Assembly: GCA_023228325.1 (NCBI GenBank)
Contig: JALOBK010000001.1
Location: forward strand, 124,001 to 188,000
Length of the DNA stretch: 64,000 nucleotides
Direction of reading: 5' to 3'
DNA from: a bacterium
GTDB lineage: Bacteria > Auribacterota > UBA6266
Position numbers and translations under genes: made by a program. This document shows, in pieces, positions 1 through 9,700 of the stretch (position 1 is the stretch's first letter; every line of letters starts with the position of its first letter). The notes beneath the pieces were generated by a model. That model worked only from the letters and a program-made list of their open reading frames with translations, had not been told where the DNA came from and made no database searches.

Positions 1-692
1 GTTTTATCCGCTGTTACGGACATATCGTCAATTATCAGGAAAAATTTCTGGGATTCAAGGCCTGCCATAAATTTAATCAATGAATCCGTAGCGCATTCCA
101 TTTCAATCTCAAAATTAAGCTCTCCGCACAGGTCTTCTATCAACCTGCACTGTGTCATTTTGGTTTCTTTTCTTATGATTTTGGAAACTTTGTTAACCTT
201 TGTTCCGATAAAGAGGTTCACCACCTCTTCTATTATATCCATTTGCTGCATTAAAAGAGGTATGTCCTCCTTTTGGGGGAGTGTGACGCCTTCATACTCT
301 TCAAACCCGAGATTCTTCGGCAGCTCTACGCCCTTGGCCGTTGCCCTGTTAACCAATCTGGTTTCGTAAGACAACAGCGCGTCTTTAAACCTTATAGGTT
401 CAAGGAATTCCACTTTTGCCGTATCGGCTCCATTGGAAAGAAGGGTTACCGCCCTGTCTCTTATTTCCTTAAGCCGTTTTTCCTGCTTCTTCAATAACGA
501 TACGGTGGCAACGGAAATATTGTCCGGGCTCCTTAAAAGCACTTTATATTCGGTAATCTTCTTTTGCAGCTCATCTTCCTTCGCAGACCTGTCGGAAATA
601 GCTCCTTTTAAAATAAAGAGGAACACTATCATAACAACACACAATACGCCGAGCGTTATATAAAGCGTGACATCTTTTTTAATCTCTATCAT
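1..692 (-). CDS. PilO-like pilus assembly protein (3' part cut by window edge)
   Basis: The frame read from the ATG at 692 gives about 230 residues and runs off the window. It has a short cytoplasmic start (MIEIKKDVTLYI), one membrane segment (about residues 8-27) and then a charged, helical, coiled-coil-like stretch followed by an alpha/beta-type region. This is the layout of PilO and of the Amuc_1100-type PilO homologues, which sit in the inner membrane and bind PilN to align the pilus or secretion machine. The start codon overlaps the stop of the PilM-PilN gene as ATGA, so the two are translationally coupled. Sequence similarity in PilO is weak, so the call relies mainly on topology and gene order. 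Confidence 0.6.
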   Translation of the reverse strand, partial: MIEIKKDVTLYITLGVLCVVMIVFLFILKGAISDRSAKEDELQKKITEYKVLLRSPDNISVATVSLLKKQEKRLKEIRDRAVTLLSNGADTAKVEFLEPIRFKDALLSYETRLVNRATAKGVELPKNLGFEEYEGVTLPQKEDIPLLMQQMDIIEEVVNLFIGTKVNKVSKIIRKETKMTQCRLIEDLCGELNFEIEMECATDSLIKFMAGLESQKFFLIIDDMSVTADK

Positions 693-2443
693 TTATCCGC
701 CTGTTCGCCGTTTTTTGAAAATTTTAACTCAAAGACGAATTTTCTTATATCTGTGCTGTGTTTTTCGGCTTCCACGATCCTCGTCCCCGCATCATCCATG
801 AAGAAACCCGATTCTTTCAATTTGTTAAAATATTTATTAACATCATCAAAAACGCCTGTCGTATTGCCGGTTAAGACAAGAACATCTCCTCTTTCCCTCC
901 CCGTTTCTTTTCCTTCTGAATCTTCGGCGCCGGCGCTCTGGGTTCTCCTGCTTCTTCTTGCCCTCGAAGTATTTTTCTCTTCTTCGCCCGCAACGCCGGT
1001 TTTGACAGACATTTTTGATATCCAGATGTTTTCAGGTGTTATTTTCTCAAGTTCAAGTATAAGATCTATCCAGAAAACACGTTCATCAAACAGCGACTTG
1101 TAAACCTGTAACTGGTTCTCATATTTGCCGATTCTGTCTTTCTGGTCATTTATCTGCTTGCGAAAACCCTGCATTTCTTCAATAAGAAGCACGTATTGGT
1201 TTGTCCTTGCGCTTATCATCCAGCTTACACCCTTCGAATAAAAAGTTAAGGTAAGCATGATTATATAAATGACCACGGCGGATAAAATGATATAACCTTT
1301 TCTTCTGGCGATTTCCCTCTGCCTGGCGATTTTTCTGGGCACAAGGTTAACCTGTATGGCGCACCTGTGGACTTTCCTTAAAGCAAGCCCTACCGCTTCG
1401 GAAAACATATGTTTTGAAGAAGCTAATTCCTCAAGGCCGAGAAAAGGATCTATTTCAAGCTGGCTGAAAGGTTCTACCATTTCGGTTGCAACATTAAGTT
1501 TTTTGCCGAAATAATCCTTAAGGTTCCTTAATTGGCTGGTTCCGCCCGCAAACACAAGTTTCTTTATTTCCGAACCGCCCGACTGGGTCCTGTAAAAACC
1601 TATCGAACGTGAAATTTCCGCGTACAATCTTTTAACAACTCTATCGATGCACACACCGACCTTTTTTTCCCTTTCCGTAAGATTTTCCTCATTCCCCATT
1701 AAAACAAACCCTTCGGTTCTTTTTAATTTCTCCGCTTCGGCATACGGAAGGGCAAACTCCTTCTGCAGCTCTTTGGTAATCATATTGCCCGCGATGGGAA
1801 TGCTTCTTGTCCACTCATTATCGCCTTCGATAATAACAAAATTGGTTGTTTTGGCCCCTATCTCGAGAACACCGGTGCAGTCGCCGGAAATCGTCTGTTT
1901 CTGATTGAATATTATGCTGTTGCATAACGCCAGCGGCGCCACATCAACTATATCGGTATCAAGTTTTGCCACGGAAACGGATTCGATTAATTTGGATATT
2001 ATTTCGGCTTTTATGGCTACAAGCACCACGTTTAATTCGGGGCTGTTTTTATCGCCTATTATCTGGTAATCCCATACTACTTCGTCTATAGGGAAAGGCA
2101 CCTGCTGCTGGGCTTCGTAACTGATTATCTGGTTTATTTTATTTTCTTCTACGGCGGGCAGTTTTACATATCTTGTAAAAACCGACTGGCCCGGAACCGC
2201 GATAACCACCTGGGACGGTTTGATATTATTTTCAGCCAGCATATTCTGGATGGAAATTATTATCTGGTTGGTCTGGTCTATTGATTTGTCTTCGGGATCG
2301 AAATCGAATTCATGGATGGCGCAATTGACAAGCTTTACTCCTGTGGGTGTTTTTCTGAGTTCTACCAGTTTTATCGAGCTTGTGCCGATATCAAGCCCCA
2401 GAACAGGCTTATAAGGATTTAAAAAATCTAAATTAAAATTCAT
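689..2443 (-). CDS. PilM-PilN fusion protein, type IV pilus/T2SS inner-membrane platform
   Basis: The protein has 584 residues. Residues 1 to about 355 form an actin-like PilM/FtsA-fold domain: nucleotide-binding start VLGLDIGTSSIKLVEL near residue 15, then GVLEIGAKTTNFVI and KKLVFAGGTSQLRNL. From about residue 360 it continues as PilN: a short NLVPR-type motif, one membrane helix (YIILSAVVIYIIMLTL), a coiled coil and a Fimbrial_assembly-like domain. PilM normally binds the N-terminal NLxP motif of PilN, so a fusion would fix the partners together. A low-complexity basic/acidic linker (RARRSRRTQS region, about 490-515) interrupts the PilN part. It overlaps the Amuc_1102-like gene upstream and the PilO-like gene downstream by 4 bases each. 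Confidence 0.85.
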   Translation of the reverse strand: MNFNLDFLNPYKPVLGLDIGTSSIKLVELRKTPTGVKLVNCAIHEFDFDPEDKSIDQTNQIIISIQNMLAENNIKPSQVVIAVPGQSVFTRYVKLPAVEENKINQIISYEAQQQVPFPIDEVVWDYQIIGDKNSPELNVVLVAIKAEIISKLIESVSVAKLDTDIVDVAPLALCNSIIFNQKQTISGDCTGVLEIGAKTTNFVIIEGDNEWTRSIPIAGNMITKELQKEFALPYAEAEKLKRTEGFVLMGNEENLTEREKKVGVCIDRVVKRLYAEISRSIGFYRTQSGGSEIKKLVFAGGTSQLRNLKDYFGKKLNVATEMVEPFSQLEIDPFLGLEELASSKHMFSEAVGLALRKVHRCAIQVNLVPRKIARQREIARRKGYIILSAVVIYIIMLTLTFYSKGVSWMISARTNQYVLLIEEMQGFRKQINDQKDRIGKYENQLQVYKSLFDERVFWIDLILELEKITPENIWISKMSVKTGVAGEEEKNTSRARRSRRTQSAGAEDSEGKETGRERGDVLVLTGNTTGVFDDVNKYFNKLKESGFFMDDAGTRIVEAEKHSTDIRKFVFELKFSKNGEQADK

Positions 2444-3006
2444 TGTTCCCGCACCAGTTCATATTCATTGAAATTGTCAAGCGCAAACGGACTCTCTTTT
2501 TTCGTTTTTAACAACCCTTTAAGCAGTTTTTTTTCTTTCCACCACTGTTTACCGCCCGCAAACCTGAAATTCTGGCTATCCTGCAGTTTATTCCGGTAAT
2601 ATATGTCAACTGTAATCTTCTGCACATCCCCGTACCTTGCCAGAACCTGCGGCGGAACATATATTACAGCTTTATGAGAAATACCTTTTTCCACATTCGC
2701 ATAATTTTCTTCACCGTAAAGAATCTCAGACTTTGAACCGGCGCCAAGCGCGACATAATATACCAGCTTTACATCATCAGCCCACAGGGGAAGGCTTCTG
2801 TAATTTACGTATATTGCCGCCCAGAAATGCTTTTTGCCCAAAGATGTAACCGAATTAAGCCCGCCTGAACGCTGTCCTATTTCTTCGAGCTGCAGGTTAG
2901 TGTCAACCCATATTTTACGGATTTCAAAATCCTTCTGAGCCGAAACAGAGAAAGAACATATAATAACCGCCGGAAAAACAAAAAACGCTTTTAATCTTTT
3001 TAGCAT
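2440..3006 (-). CDS. Secreted Amuc_1102-like pilus-associated protein
   Basis: 188 residues with a clear signal peptide (MLKRLKAFFVFPAVIICSFS, cleavage near VSA-Q). The mature part is a single beta-rich domain with no catalytic motif. Gene order (this gene, then PilM-PilN, then PilO-like) matches the Amuc_1102-1101-1100 order in Akkermansia and related PVC bacteria, where the equivalent small exported protein is a pilus-like system component. The call depends on this synteny and on size rather than on a diagnostic motif. It is the first gene of the block; the 0.57 kb upstream holds a repeat element rather than another gene. Confidence 0.45.
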   Translation of the reverse strand: MLKRLKAFFVFPAVIICSFSVSAQKDFEIRKIWVDTNLQLEEIGQRSGGLNSVTSLGKKHFWAAIYVNYRSLPLWADDVKLVYYVALGAGSKSEILYGEENYANVEKGISHKAVIYVPPQVLARYGDVQKITVDIYYRNKLQDSQNFRFAGGKQWWKEKKLLKGLLKTKKESPFALDNFNEYELVREQ

Positions 3007-3302
3007 TGAAAAATTTAACTTTTAACAAAGTCAATATCGATATGCGGTAACAAACGTTACCTATCCACCGGATGTGAAAACCGGTAACCCCGGCCCATTT
3101 TTGTTTTAACTATATCTAACTACAATTTAATTTGGGAAAGTATAACACCTTATTCTCTGACCTGTCAAGCCATAAATAGACGCTAACTATTTGAAACCCG
3201 GCAGTTTTTAATTTACATATTCCGGTAAAATAGTTTAATATTTAGCTTGATTTGAGGTAAGATACCTCATTTTATTGATCTTAAGATTAAAAAATAAAAG
3301 AA

Positions 3303-3547
3303 TTTAAACCACAGATAACACAGATTTACACAGATAGGGAAAAGCATTAAATAATTAAAGAATAGAAACAGCAAAAAAGATAACTGTAAATGAATATAAG
3401 TTATTAAAGTTTTTTCTGTATTAAAATGGTATTTATCCCCGCCAAAGGCGGGCAAGTCTGATTATCCCTGCCTGCCGGCAGGCAGGTGTGTTATCTGTGG
3501 TCAAATTAAGTTTTTTAAAGTTTTATCCCCGCCAAAGGTGGGTAAAT
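3303..3547. repeat. ACAGAT element a: ORF-less derivative of the GxxExxY element
   Basis: Starts with ccacagataacacagat and ends with ttatctgtggt plus the flank ttttatccccgccaaaggtg. Read on the plus strand it matches the reverse complement of the element at 15.4-16.0 kb almost base for base on both sides, but the 414-bp GxxExxY gene is missing. The two flanks meet at 3388-3395 in taaatgaa, a motif found at both ends of the gene in the intact copy. Within its right half it also carries the hairpins cccgccaaaggcggg and cctgcctgccggcaggcagg. The rest of the 3007-3577 gap shows no gene. Confidence 0.8.
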
Positions 3548-3577
3548 GTGGTTTAAGAATATTTTAGGCTGAAAGCA

Positions 3578-4381
3578 ATGAAAATTATAAATGTTATAGT
3601 AGAAATACTGGTTCTGACCGGCGTAATCTACTTTTCTTTCCGCTGGTTCGAATGGAAACACATATTCTACCCTGATAAAAAGATATCGGATATCCCAAGT
3701 GATTTCGGCTTAAAATATGAGGATATCACCTTCTATTCCATTGACGACAAAAAGCTGAACGGCTGGTTTATCTCCGCCAACAAGCCCCTCGCCACAATAA
3801 TCTACTGCCATGGGAACGCGGGTAATATTTCAGACAGGATAGACATAGCGAAACTGCTCCATTCCATGGGCTTTAACGTGTTTTTGTTCGATTACAGGGG
3901 GTATGGCAAAAGCAGGGGTATACCCGGAGAAAAAGGCCTTTATCTTGACGCCGAAGCCGCATATGACTACCTGTCCATGAGGAATGATGTTGATAAAGGC
4001 AGAATTGTCTTGTACGGCGAGTCCCTGGGCGGAGGCGCGGCCTGCAATCTTGCGCTGAAAAGAAAAGTATCCGCTGTAATAACTTTCGGCGCGTTCGCGT
4101 CCATCGCGGACATGGCCGATGTCGCTTTCCCTAAAATACCGCTGAAATATTTCATAACGATGAAATTCGACAACATATCAAAAGTAAAAGATATCAAATG
4201 CCCCAAACTTATAATTCACAGCGCCGATGACACAACGGTTCCCTTTGACCAGGCAAAAAAATTATTCGAAGCGGCGTCACAGCCGAAAGAATTTTTCGAA
4301 ACTTCGGGCGGGCACACTAACGATGCAATCCTGGACAATCCCCTGGCCGCAAAAAAAATCAAACAATTCATATCACAATAA
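3578..4381 (+). CDS. Alpha/beta hydrolase (ABHD13/Bem46-like serine hydrolase)
   Basis: 267 residues with an N-terminal membrane anchor (about residues 4-22) and a single alpha/beta-hydrolase domain. The oxyanion-hole HGNAGN lies near residue 78, the nucleophile elbow is GESLGGG (Ser near 150), the acid is in HSADDTTVP and the catalytic histidine in SGGHTN near the C terminus. The domain would face the periplasm and cleave an ester, thioester or amide; the substrate cannot be read from the sequence. It is the only plus-strand gene between 1 and 61 kb, and it lies between two ACAGAT repeat elements, which suggests it was inserted or inverted relative to the pilus genes on either side. Confidence 0.85.
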   Translation: MKIINVIVEILVLTGVIYFSFRWFEWKHIFYPDKKISDIPSDFGLKYEDITFYSIDDKKLNGWFISANKPLATIIYCHGNAGNISDRIDIAKLLHSMGFNVFLFDYRGYGKSRGIPGEKGLYLDAEAAYDYLSMRNDVDKGRIVLYGESLGGGAACNLALKRKVSAVITFGAFASIADMADVAFPKIPLKYFITMKFDNISKVKDIKCPKLIIHSADDTTVPFDQAKKLFEAASQPKEFFETSGGHTNDAILDNPLAAKKIKQFISQ

Positions 4382-4411
4382 AAAAGTCCGAAAAAACAAA
4401 TAAAAATATTA

Positions 4412-4534
4412 GCGACCACAGATTTGCTCAGATACACACAGATAGAAAAATAAAAAACATATAAATTATCAAGGCTTTTTTAATAGAATCTAAAAATAGT
4501 ATTTATCTGTGATTATCTGTGTTATCTGTGGTTA
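4412..4534. repeat. ACAGAT element b (about 125 bp, no ORF)
   Basis: Begins gaccacagatttgctcagat and ends atctgtgttatctgtggtt, giving imperfect inverted ends of the same kind as the other ACAGAT elements. The middle is AT-rich and contains aatagtatttatctgtgatt, shared with the right arm of the 15.4 kb element. It lies directly after the hydrolase gene, in the same orientation as element a before it. Confidence 0.75.
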
Positions 4535-4553
4535 TAAGAGGTTCTTAGTTTTT

Positions 4554-5210
4554 CTATTGATTAGCGTACCACATATTTCCGGCAAGTGTCTGTCGTAATG
4601 TAAACGACTGGACATGGCCGTCAAGCAGCAGATAATTTGCCCTGTTTGCCCTGTGCCGTTCCGTATCGGCATTATCCCAGTTCGGAGCGATAGAAGCCGG
4701 TATGCATGCTCCCCATTCGGAAGCATCGGGCGCCGTCCTTTTTACAGGCCCGAGTAAAATGGTGGTTTCCCATCTTCTGTGGTATGAAGCTTTATGAAAA
4801 CCGAGAGAAGTGCTAACGGGAGCCAAACCTTTATTACGCGCCCAGTTGCCGCTCATACCGTAAGTCGTCATCAAGGGAGCGCCGGGATCCTGGGTATATT
4901 CATAATGGTCGGTGATATACTTAGGGCACATTACGAGCTCTGATTTTTTTGTAGTCCATTCAGCCTGTATATAAGGATACATTTTCTGGTCCCAGCCGAT
5001 ACCACCGGCATTCTCGGGAGGAAGATACATCCTGTTTTCCTGCATATACATCTGAAAAGCAAGCCCGAGCTGTCTTAAATTATTTATGCATGTCGCCTGA
5101 TGAGCCCGTTCTTTTGCCGCCCATATTCCGGGCAAAACAAGGCCGGCTATAATGGTTATTATAGCCATTACAACCAGCATCTCCATCAATGTATAAGCTT
5201 TACGTCCCAC
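4554..5210 (-). CDS. Type II secretion/type IV prepilin with C-terminal HxnDG motif
   Basis: 218 residues. The N terminus carries the prepilin-peptidase site and hydrophobic helix (MGRKAYTLMEMLVVMAIITI; Glu5 of the mature protein present), followed by the CINNLRQLGLAFQMYM helix typical of DUF1559-like prepilins. The C-terminal part has HRANRANYLLLDGHVQSF, an H-X10-DG variant of the H-X9-DG motif. Note that the residue before the cleavage point is Ala rather than Gly. It is the last of three consecutive paralogues in the operon. Such proteins are exported minor pilins or pseudopilins in PVC-type bacteria; their individual roles are not known. Confidence 0.85.
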   Translation of the reverse strand: MGRKAYTLMEMLVVMAIITIIAGLVLPGIWAAKERAHQATCINNLRQLGLAFQMYMQENRMYLPPENAGGIGWDQKMYPYIQAEWTTKKSELVMCPKYITDHYEYTQDPGAPLMTTYGMSGNWARNKGLAPVSTSLGFHKASYHRRWETTILLGPVKRTAPDASEWGACIPASIAPNWDNADTERHRANRANYLLLDGHVQSFTLRQTLAGNMWYANQ

Positions 5211-5240
5211 GTTTTTCGTCCTTCGTTTTTCTTATCTCTA

Positions 5241-5900
5241 CTATTGCCACTCAAAATAGTTCCCCGCCTCCGCCGGAAGCAGCGATTCCACATGTCCGTC
5301 AATAAAAATATAATTCGCCCGGGGATCATGTCTCGTCCACGCGACATGGCCCCAGTTAACATTATAAACCGATTCCCAGTTATCGGCAATCTCAGTCCCT
5401 TCGTTCGCTTCCGCGGCAAGTATCGCTTCCGCGTAAGGAACCCTGCACCACTGCTTTTTTACATGTATGTCATTCGATGCCGCATCCCATGTCCCGTCAC
5501 CGCCGGTTTTCCTCATAGAAGCGTTCATCCCGTAACTCCTCTTGATTGTGGCGCCCTGCCTTTTAGCCATTTTCAGGTGCCACGGGCAGATGAAAAGTTC
5601 ACCGGGAGCCGCATCAACCGCGATATTCTTGTTGCTCACGTTGACATACCCTTTCCGAACGAGAAACACATCCCATCTGTAGTTGCTGCCCCCATCCGCG
5701 TTATACCTTATTTTGGGGTAAAAATAATTGCTGTCCAGGGTATAGAGCTCAAGAGCGCTGTGTATCTGTTTAAGGTTTCCTATACAGGCAACACTGCTGG
5801 CTCTTTTCTGGATAACAACGGTTGTGGGTATGATTACGGATATTAAAATAAACACGATAACAACCACGACAAGCATTTCTATTAATGTATAACCTTTCAT
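5241..5900 (-). CDS. Type II secretion/type IV prepilin with H-X9-DG motif
   Basis: 219 residues: cleavage site and helix MKGYTLIEMLVVVVIVFILI (Gly before the cut, Glu5 present), the conserved ACIGNLKQIHSALELYTL segment, and RHDPRANYIFIDGHVESL near the C terminus, an exact H-X9-DG. It is the middle member of the paralogous trio. The 30-bp gap to the next gene and the longer gap before it contain GACG-type short repeats, unlike the gaps among the upstream pseudopilin genes. Confidence 0.87.
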   Translation of the reverse strand: MKGYTLIEMLVVVVIVFILISVIIPTTVVIQKRASSVACIGNLKQIHSALELYTLDSNYFYPKIRYNADGGSNYRWDVFLVRKGYVNVSNKNIAVDAAPGELFICPWHLKMAKRQGATIKRSYGMNASMRKTGGDGTWDAASNDIHVKKQWCRVPYAEAILAAEANEGTEIADNWESVYNVNWGHVAWTRHDPRANYIFIDGHVESLLPAEAGNYFEWQ

Positions 5901-5902
5901 TT

Positions 5903-6066
5903 TCCGTCCTTCGTCTTCACGTCCTACGTTTTTCGTCCTACGTTTTTCGCGTGAGCGACGTTGTCGCCCCGTGAGAGGGGCGTTGCCCTCAACGGGGGCT
6001 CACGTCCAACGCGACTCACGTCGTCCTTCGTTTCAAAGGCGTCCTACGTCGTCCCGCGTTACCCCG
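5903..6066. repeat. GACG-rich short repeats in the prepilin spacer
   Basis: The spacer between two prepilin genes is built of variants of cgtcctacgt, cgtccttcgt and tttttcgtcctacg, repeated at least seven times, plus a hairpin-like stretch gccccgtgagaggggc near 5967. A shorter version (tttttcgtccttcgttttt) fills the next spacer at 5214-5233. No open frame fits this stretch. Confidence 0.7.
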
Positions 6067-6076
6067 CGCGGAAGCA

Positions 6077-6715
6077 TCACAGCCCATCATAGTCCGGCCA
6101 TCCTCTTTTGTTGGGCCAGAAAACAACCGTCCCGTCAACAAACAGATAATTCCTGCCGTTACCGTGATATTCCTCCGTGCCGGTCAGAGGGTCATCATAC
6201 ATCAGAACTCTCTTTGAATCTATTTCATGTTCGGGACAGAACGGCATTCCCGCGACACCGTCGTCGCCTCCGGTGGAAGGATAATATTTTGCCATAACAA
6301 CCTTTTCATTAGCGTCCATTTGCGCGGGGGATGCGGAAAAAGCGGGGTTTACCCTCGAAAAATAACTGTCATAATTATTCTGCGCGTCGGTAACATCAAA
6401 CGCCGAAGGAATACCCGTGTAGACGTCCCTGAGCCCGTCTGAAGGACAAATGTATAGTTCAGGGGCTGTTATATACCCCAGCGGATAAAAGAGGCGGTGC
6501 CCCCTGTTCATAGCGGTTCCGGCAAGAGGGAAAATCCCGTAATCCGAATAATATATCCTGAATACTATGCCGAACTGCCTTAAATTATTCGCGCAGGAAG
6601 CCCTGTTGACCTTCTCCAGTACAAGCCTGTAACTGGGAACTATTATCGAACCGAGTATCGCTATAACGGCTATAACAACCAGCACCTCAATTAAAGTATA
6701 CCCTTTTTTCTTCAT
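6077..6715 (-). CDS. Type II secretion/type IV prepilin with H-X9-DG motif
   Basis: 212 residues: MKKKGYTLIEVLVVIAVIAI at the N terminus (Gly before the cleavage, Glu5), then the shared RASCANNLRQFGIVFRIYY segment, and EYHGNGRNYLFVDGTVVFW at the C-terminal end (H-X9-DG exact). It follows directly on the giant GspK gene, two bases apart, so it is co-transcribed with the pseudopilin operon and was probably the founder of the tandem trio. Confidence 0.87.
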   Translation of the reverse strand: MKKKGYTLIEVLVVIAVIAILGSIIVPSYRLVLEKVNRASCANNLRQFGIVFRIYYSDYGIFPLAGTAMNRGHRLFYPLGYITAPELYICPSDGLRDVYTGIPSAFDVTDAQNNYDSYFSRVNPAFSASPAQMDANEKVVMAKYYPSTGGDDGVAGMPFCPEHEIDSKRVLMYDDPLTGTEEYHGNGRNYLFVDGTVVFWPNKRGWPDYDGL

Positions 6716-6717
6716 AT

Positions 6718-9700
6718 TTATTCAACCCATTCCAGGTATTTTATAGTAAACGGGAAAGTTCCCCTGTCGACAACGGCTCTCAGCCTTGCCCTGCCGATAA
6801 TCCTGTCACCGTTAGAGGGGTTATAAACACCGTCTTTATCCACGTCTCTTATGACTTCTCCTACCGCAAAGACCTCGAATACATCGGAGTTTACCGTAAC
6901 CAGCGGTAATATATCGCAGAATTTCGAGAAAGTAAGCCCCGAGCTTGTGGCAAGATCATTGAGATCGGAATAAGGCCTGTTGCTTATGATTGATGAAGCG
7001 TCTCCGGATGTAATGCCCGGCAGGCACTGCAAGACAGCTGACGTTGCGGTATTTACATTTATCTTTCCGTACATGCGGCCCGCTCGAGGAATACTGTCCT
7101 GGCTTCTCCATGAAGGAATGTCGGGTATATTTATTCCCGCGGGAATCAGGACAATATAGTCAAAATACGCGTAACCGGCAGGAGTATCCTCCTGCGCGCT
7201 GATAGTCAAAGTGCCGTCCTGAACTTTCACAGGGGTAAGGTCAACCGCGGAACCTACTGAACCCGAATACACGCCGCGGTTATCGGGCTGCAAATCAAGG
7301 TTAAATGCCGTGGTATCCCAGGTCAGTGTTACATCATTGTTATAACTGTCTTTTGCGGACGCATCATCGCCGCCGCCCATATTGGGATATGACGGGTCGC
7401 TGTCAACCCCGTCGGGGCCTATCCACCAATCCTTGTATTTGCCGTAGAAAATCAGATAATAAAATCCATCTTCAAGCCGCACACCGTTTACCCCGTTCTT
7501 AAATATCCATGTCCCCGCAGCCGCTCCGTTGGCGCAGACATATATCGGCGTTCCCGACGGGCTGACCTGCTCAAGCGTATCATACCACCAGCTTGCGCCA
7601 AGATAACTCGGAACATTTGTATAAGTTTTCCCGTAAACTGCCGCGGAAGCATCGGCAAGAAGCGTCCATCCCCCAAGCGTCACGGATTCCGCCTGTTCGG
7701 CCTGGATTATTATTTCGTTGCCGATAGTCACATATTGCGCAAGCTTTAATATATCGGCATTGCTCAGTTTATTCGCGCCGCTGGCCCTGTACACCTGCGC
7801 CAGTTCCTTAATGTTGCCTACAGGCCCGTCATTTATATAATAACCCTTTGCGGAATTAGAAAGCGCCAGTTCGAAGAAATTTCTTTTTCCCGGAGTCCCC
7901 GTGACACCGGAAGAAGCATAATTAGTGATAGCCCAGTTTGAGCTGAACGGGGTCGAATCCGGAAGCATGGGATTTACCAACTCCCAAGCCTCATTGCTGA
8001 TACCGCCCGTTGCCGTCGGGGTATTATTAGTAAGTCCGCTCCAGGGAAGCGTAAAAGTAGCAGAAGCAGAATACATATCACACATAATACCGTAATCATA
8101 CAAATTAACCCTGTCCAGTTTTCTCCATGTATCGGAATATTCTTCTATATTTACTATTCCTCTTGTGCGTACGCAGGCATAACAACCCTGGTTCCATCCA
8201 TTCGCCGTTATACTTCCGCCGCTTGTCACACCGGGATTCTCTCCCATATTCTGTGCTACTCCGGGGTTGCTCCCTGCGCCCGATCTCTGACACAAATCCC
8301 ATTCATAGACCCTGAAAGTTTCTCCTGTATTATTTGCGGGCGGGGCAGGGTCGTCGGATGTTCCCGGAATTCTGTCGGCTCCCCATCTCGTTTCTGTCCC
8401 TCCCGATAAATCCATAAACCACCAGGCTCCGTCAGTCGCTTTCCCCATTCTAAAACTGCCGAACCACGTTCTTGTATTTAGAAAGTCAGAGGCAGTCACA
8501 CTCCCGTCAAGGTTTCTATCCTGGTCGCCCCATGCATCTTCAAAGTTCATATAATCATCCCAGTCATCCGCAGGGGTTTCATTGAACCTCGATTTTGTCG
8601 TCGCGTCCATATCCTGGCAGATTACAATCCGCTCGCCGGGATAGATTTTTCTTATAGCGGCTGAAAGGTTCTGCAATGCAAGCCCTGCAAGTGAAAAATA
8701 AGACGCCGGGGAACCCGTAGTTTCAGTCTGATCGGTGCTGTGCACCTGAAGATAATCATAATCTTTCACCAAATCAATAGTCTGATTTGAAAAATTGGTC
8801 AACTCTATATAATCACTCTGTCCGTTCTGCGAAAACCGTATCCACTGTATTGCCGCTGTATCATAAGCGGGCGCCGCTCCCCAGTCTTTGCTTACTCTAA
8901 TCTGATTCGGGCCTTTGGGAAGCCAAACCATGACACCCGGGCACTCAACCCTCCAACCTGCATTATGAACCCCGACACCCCATATCGAATAATCGGAAGG
9001 ATATGCTCCTGATAACGTCCTGTTAATATCTACCCTGAATTGTCTGTTAGCGGCATCGTCATAACACATAATCCAGATATAATAATTGCCGGCTCTCTTA
9101 AGATTAAATGATACATAATTTGACCATGTAGTCCCGCCTGCCGCGGCAGCGCGCGTCATACAATTTCTTCCGCCCAATGTGCCGGAAACCCAACTGCCGC
9201 CCGATACAACGCTGGAGGCTGCAAAAGCTTGATCCGAATTGGCAAATATTTCTGTAATACGCAGACCTTCAACCCCGGCCATCGTGGTACCGCCGAGAGT
9301 TTTTCTTGTCGGGAAAATATCTTTATCGATGTAGTCCTCTATATTTAACGCTATCTGGTTTGTAGCGGCGTCGCTCCCCCCGATTTTACTCGCCGGGTTA
9401 TCGGTATTCCATTTTTCCATCATTCCGAGCAGTGTCGGCCCGCCGGGCGAATCCCCGGAATCATTTACCCTTCCCCTGAATGAAACCCTGGCAACTGTTG
9501 ACTGAGTGGGTTCGGTAAGAGCCGTATATTCACGCCACAGAGGATAGTTAAGGTTAGCCTTCGGCCTCCAGTAATTATCCCTGTATGTGGAATCAGTGCC
9601 GTCAAGCCCGTCCCCGTCCGACGCGAACGCTATATTCCTGTCATATGAAAAGACCGTATAGTCATATCTCATATTATCCAGGTCCGTCGAAGATATGCCT

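Noticed and set aside
4532..4726. Small minus-strand frame at the end of a prepilin gene
   Set aside because: Out of frame with the conserved HxnDG coding region and without its own ribosome site.
5100..5846. 248-codon plus-strand frame across two prepilin genes and their spacer
   Set aside because: It runs antisense through two genes with clear prepilin signals; composition is arginine/proline-rich as expected from a shadow.
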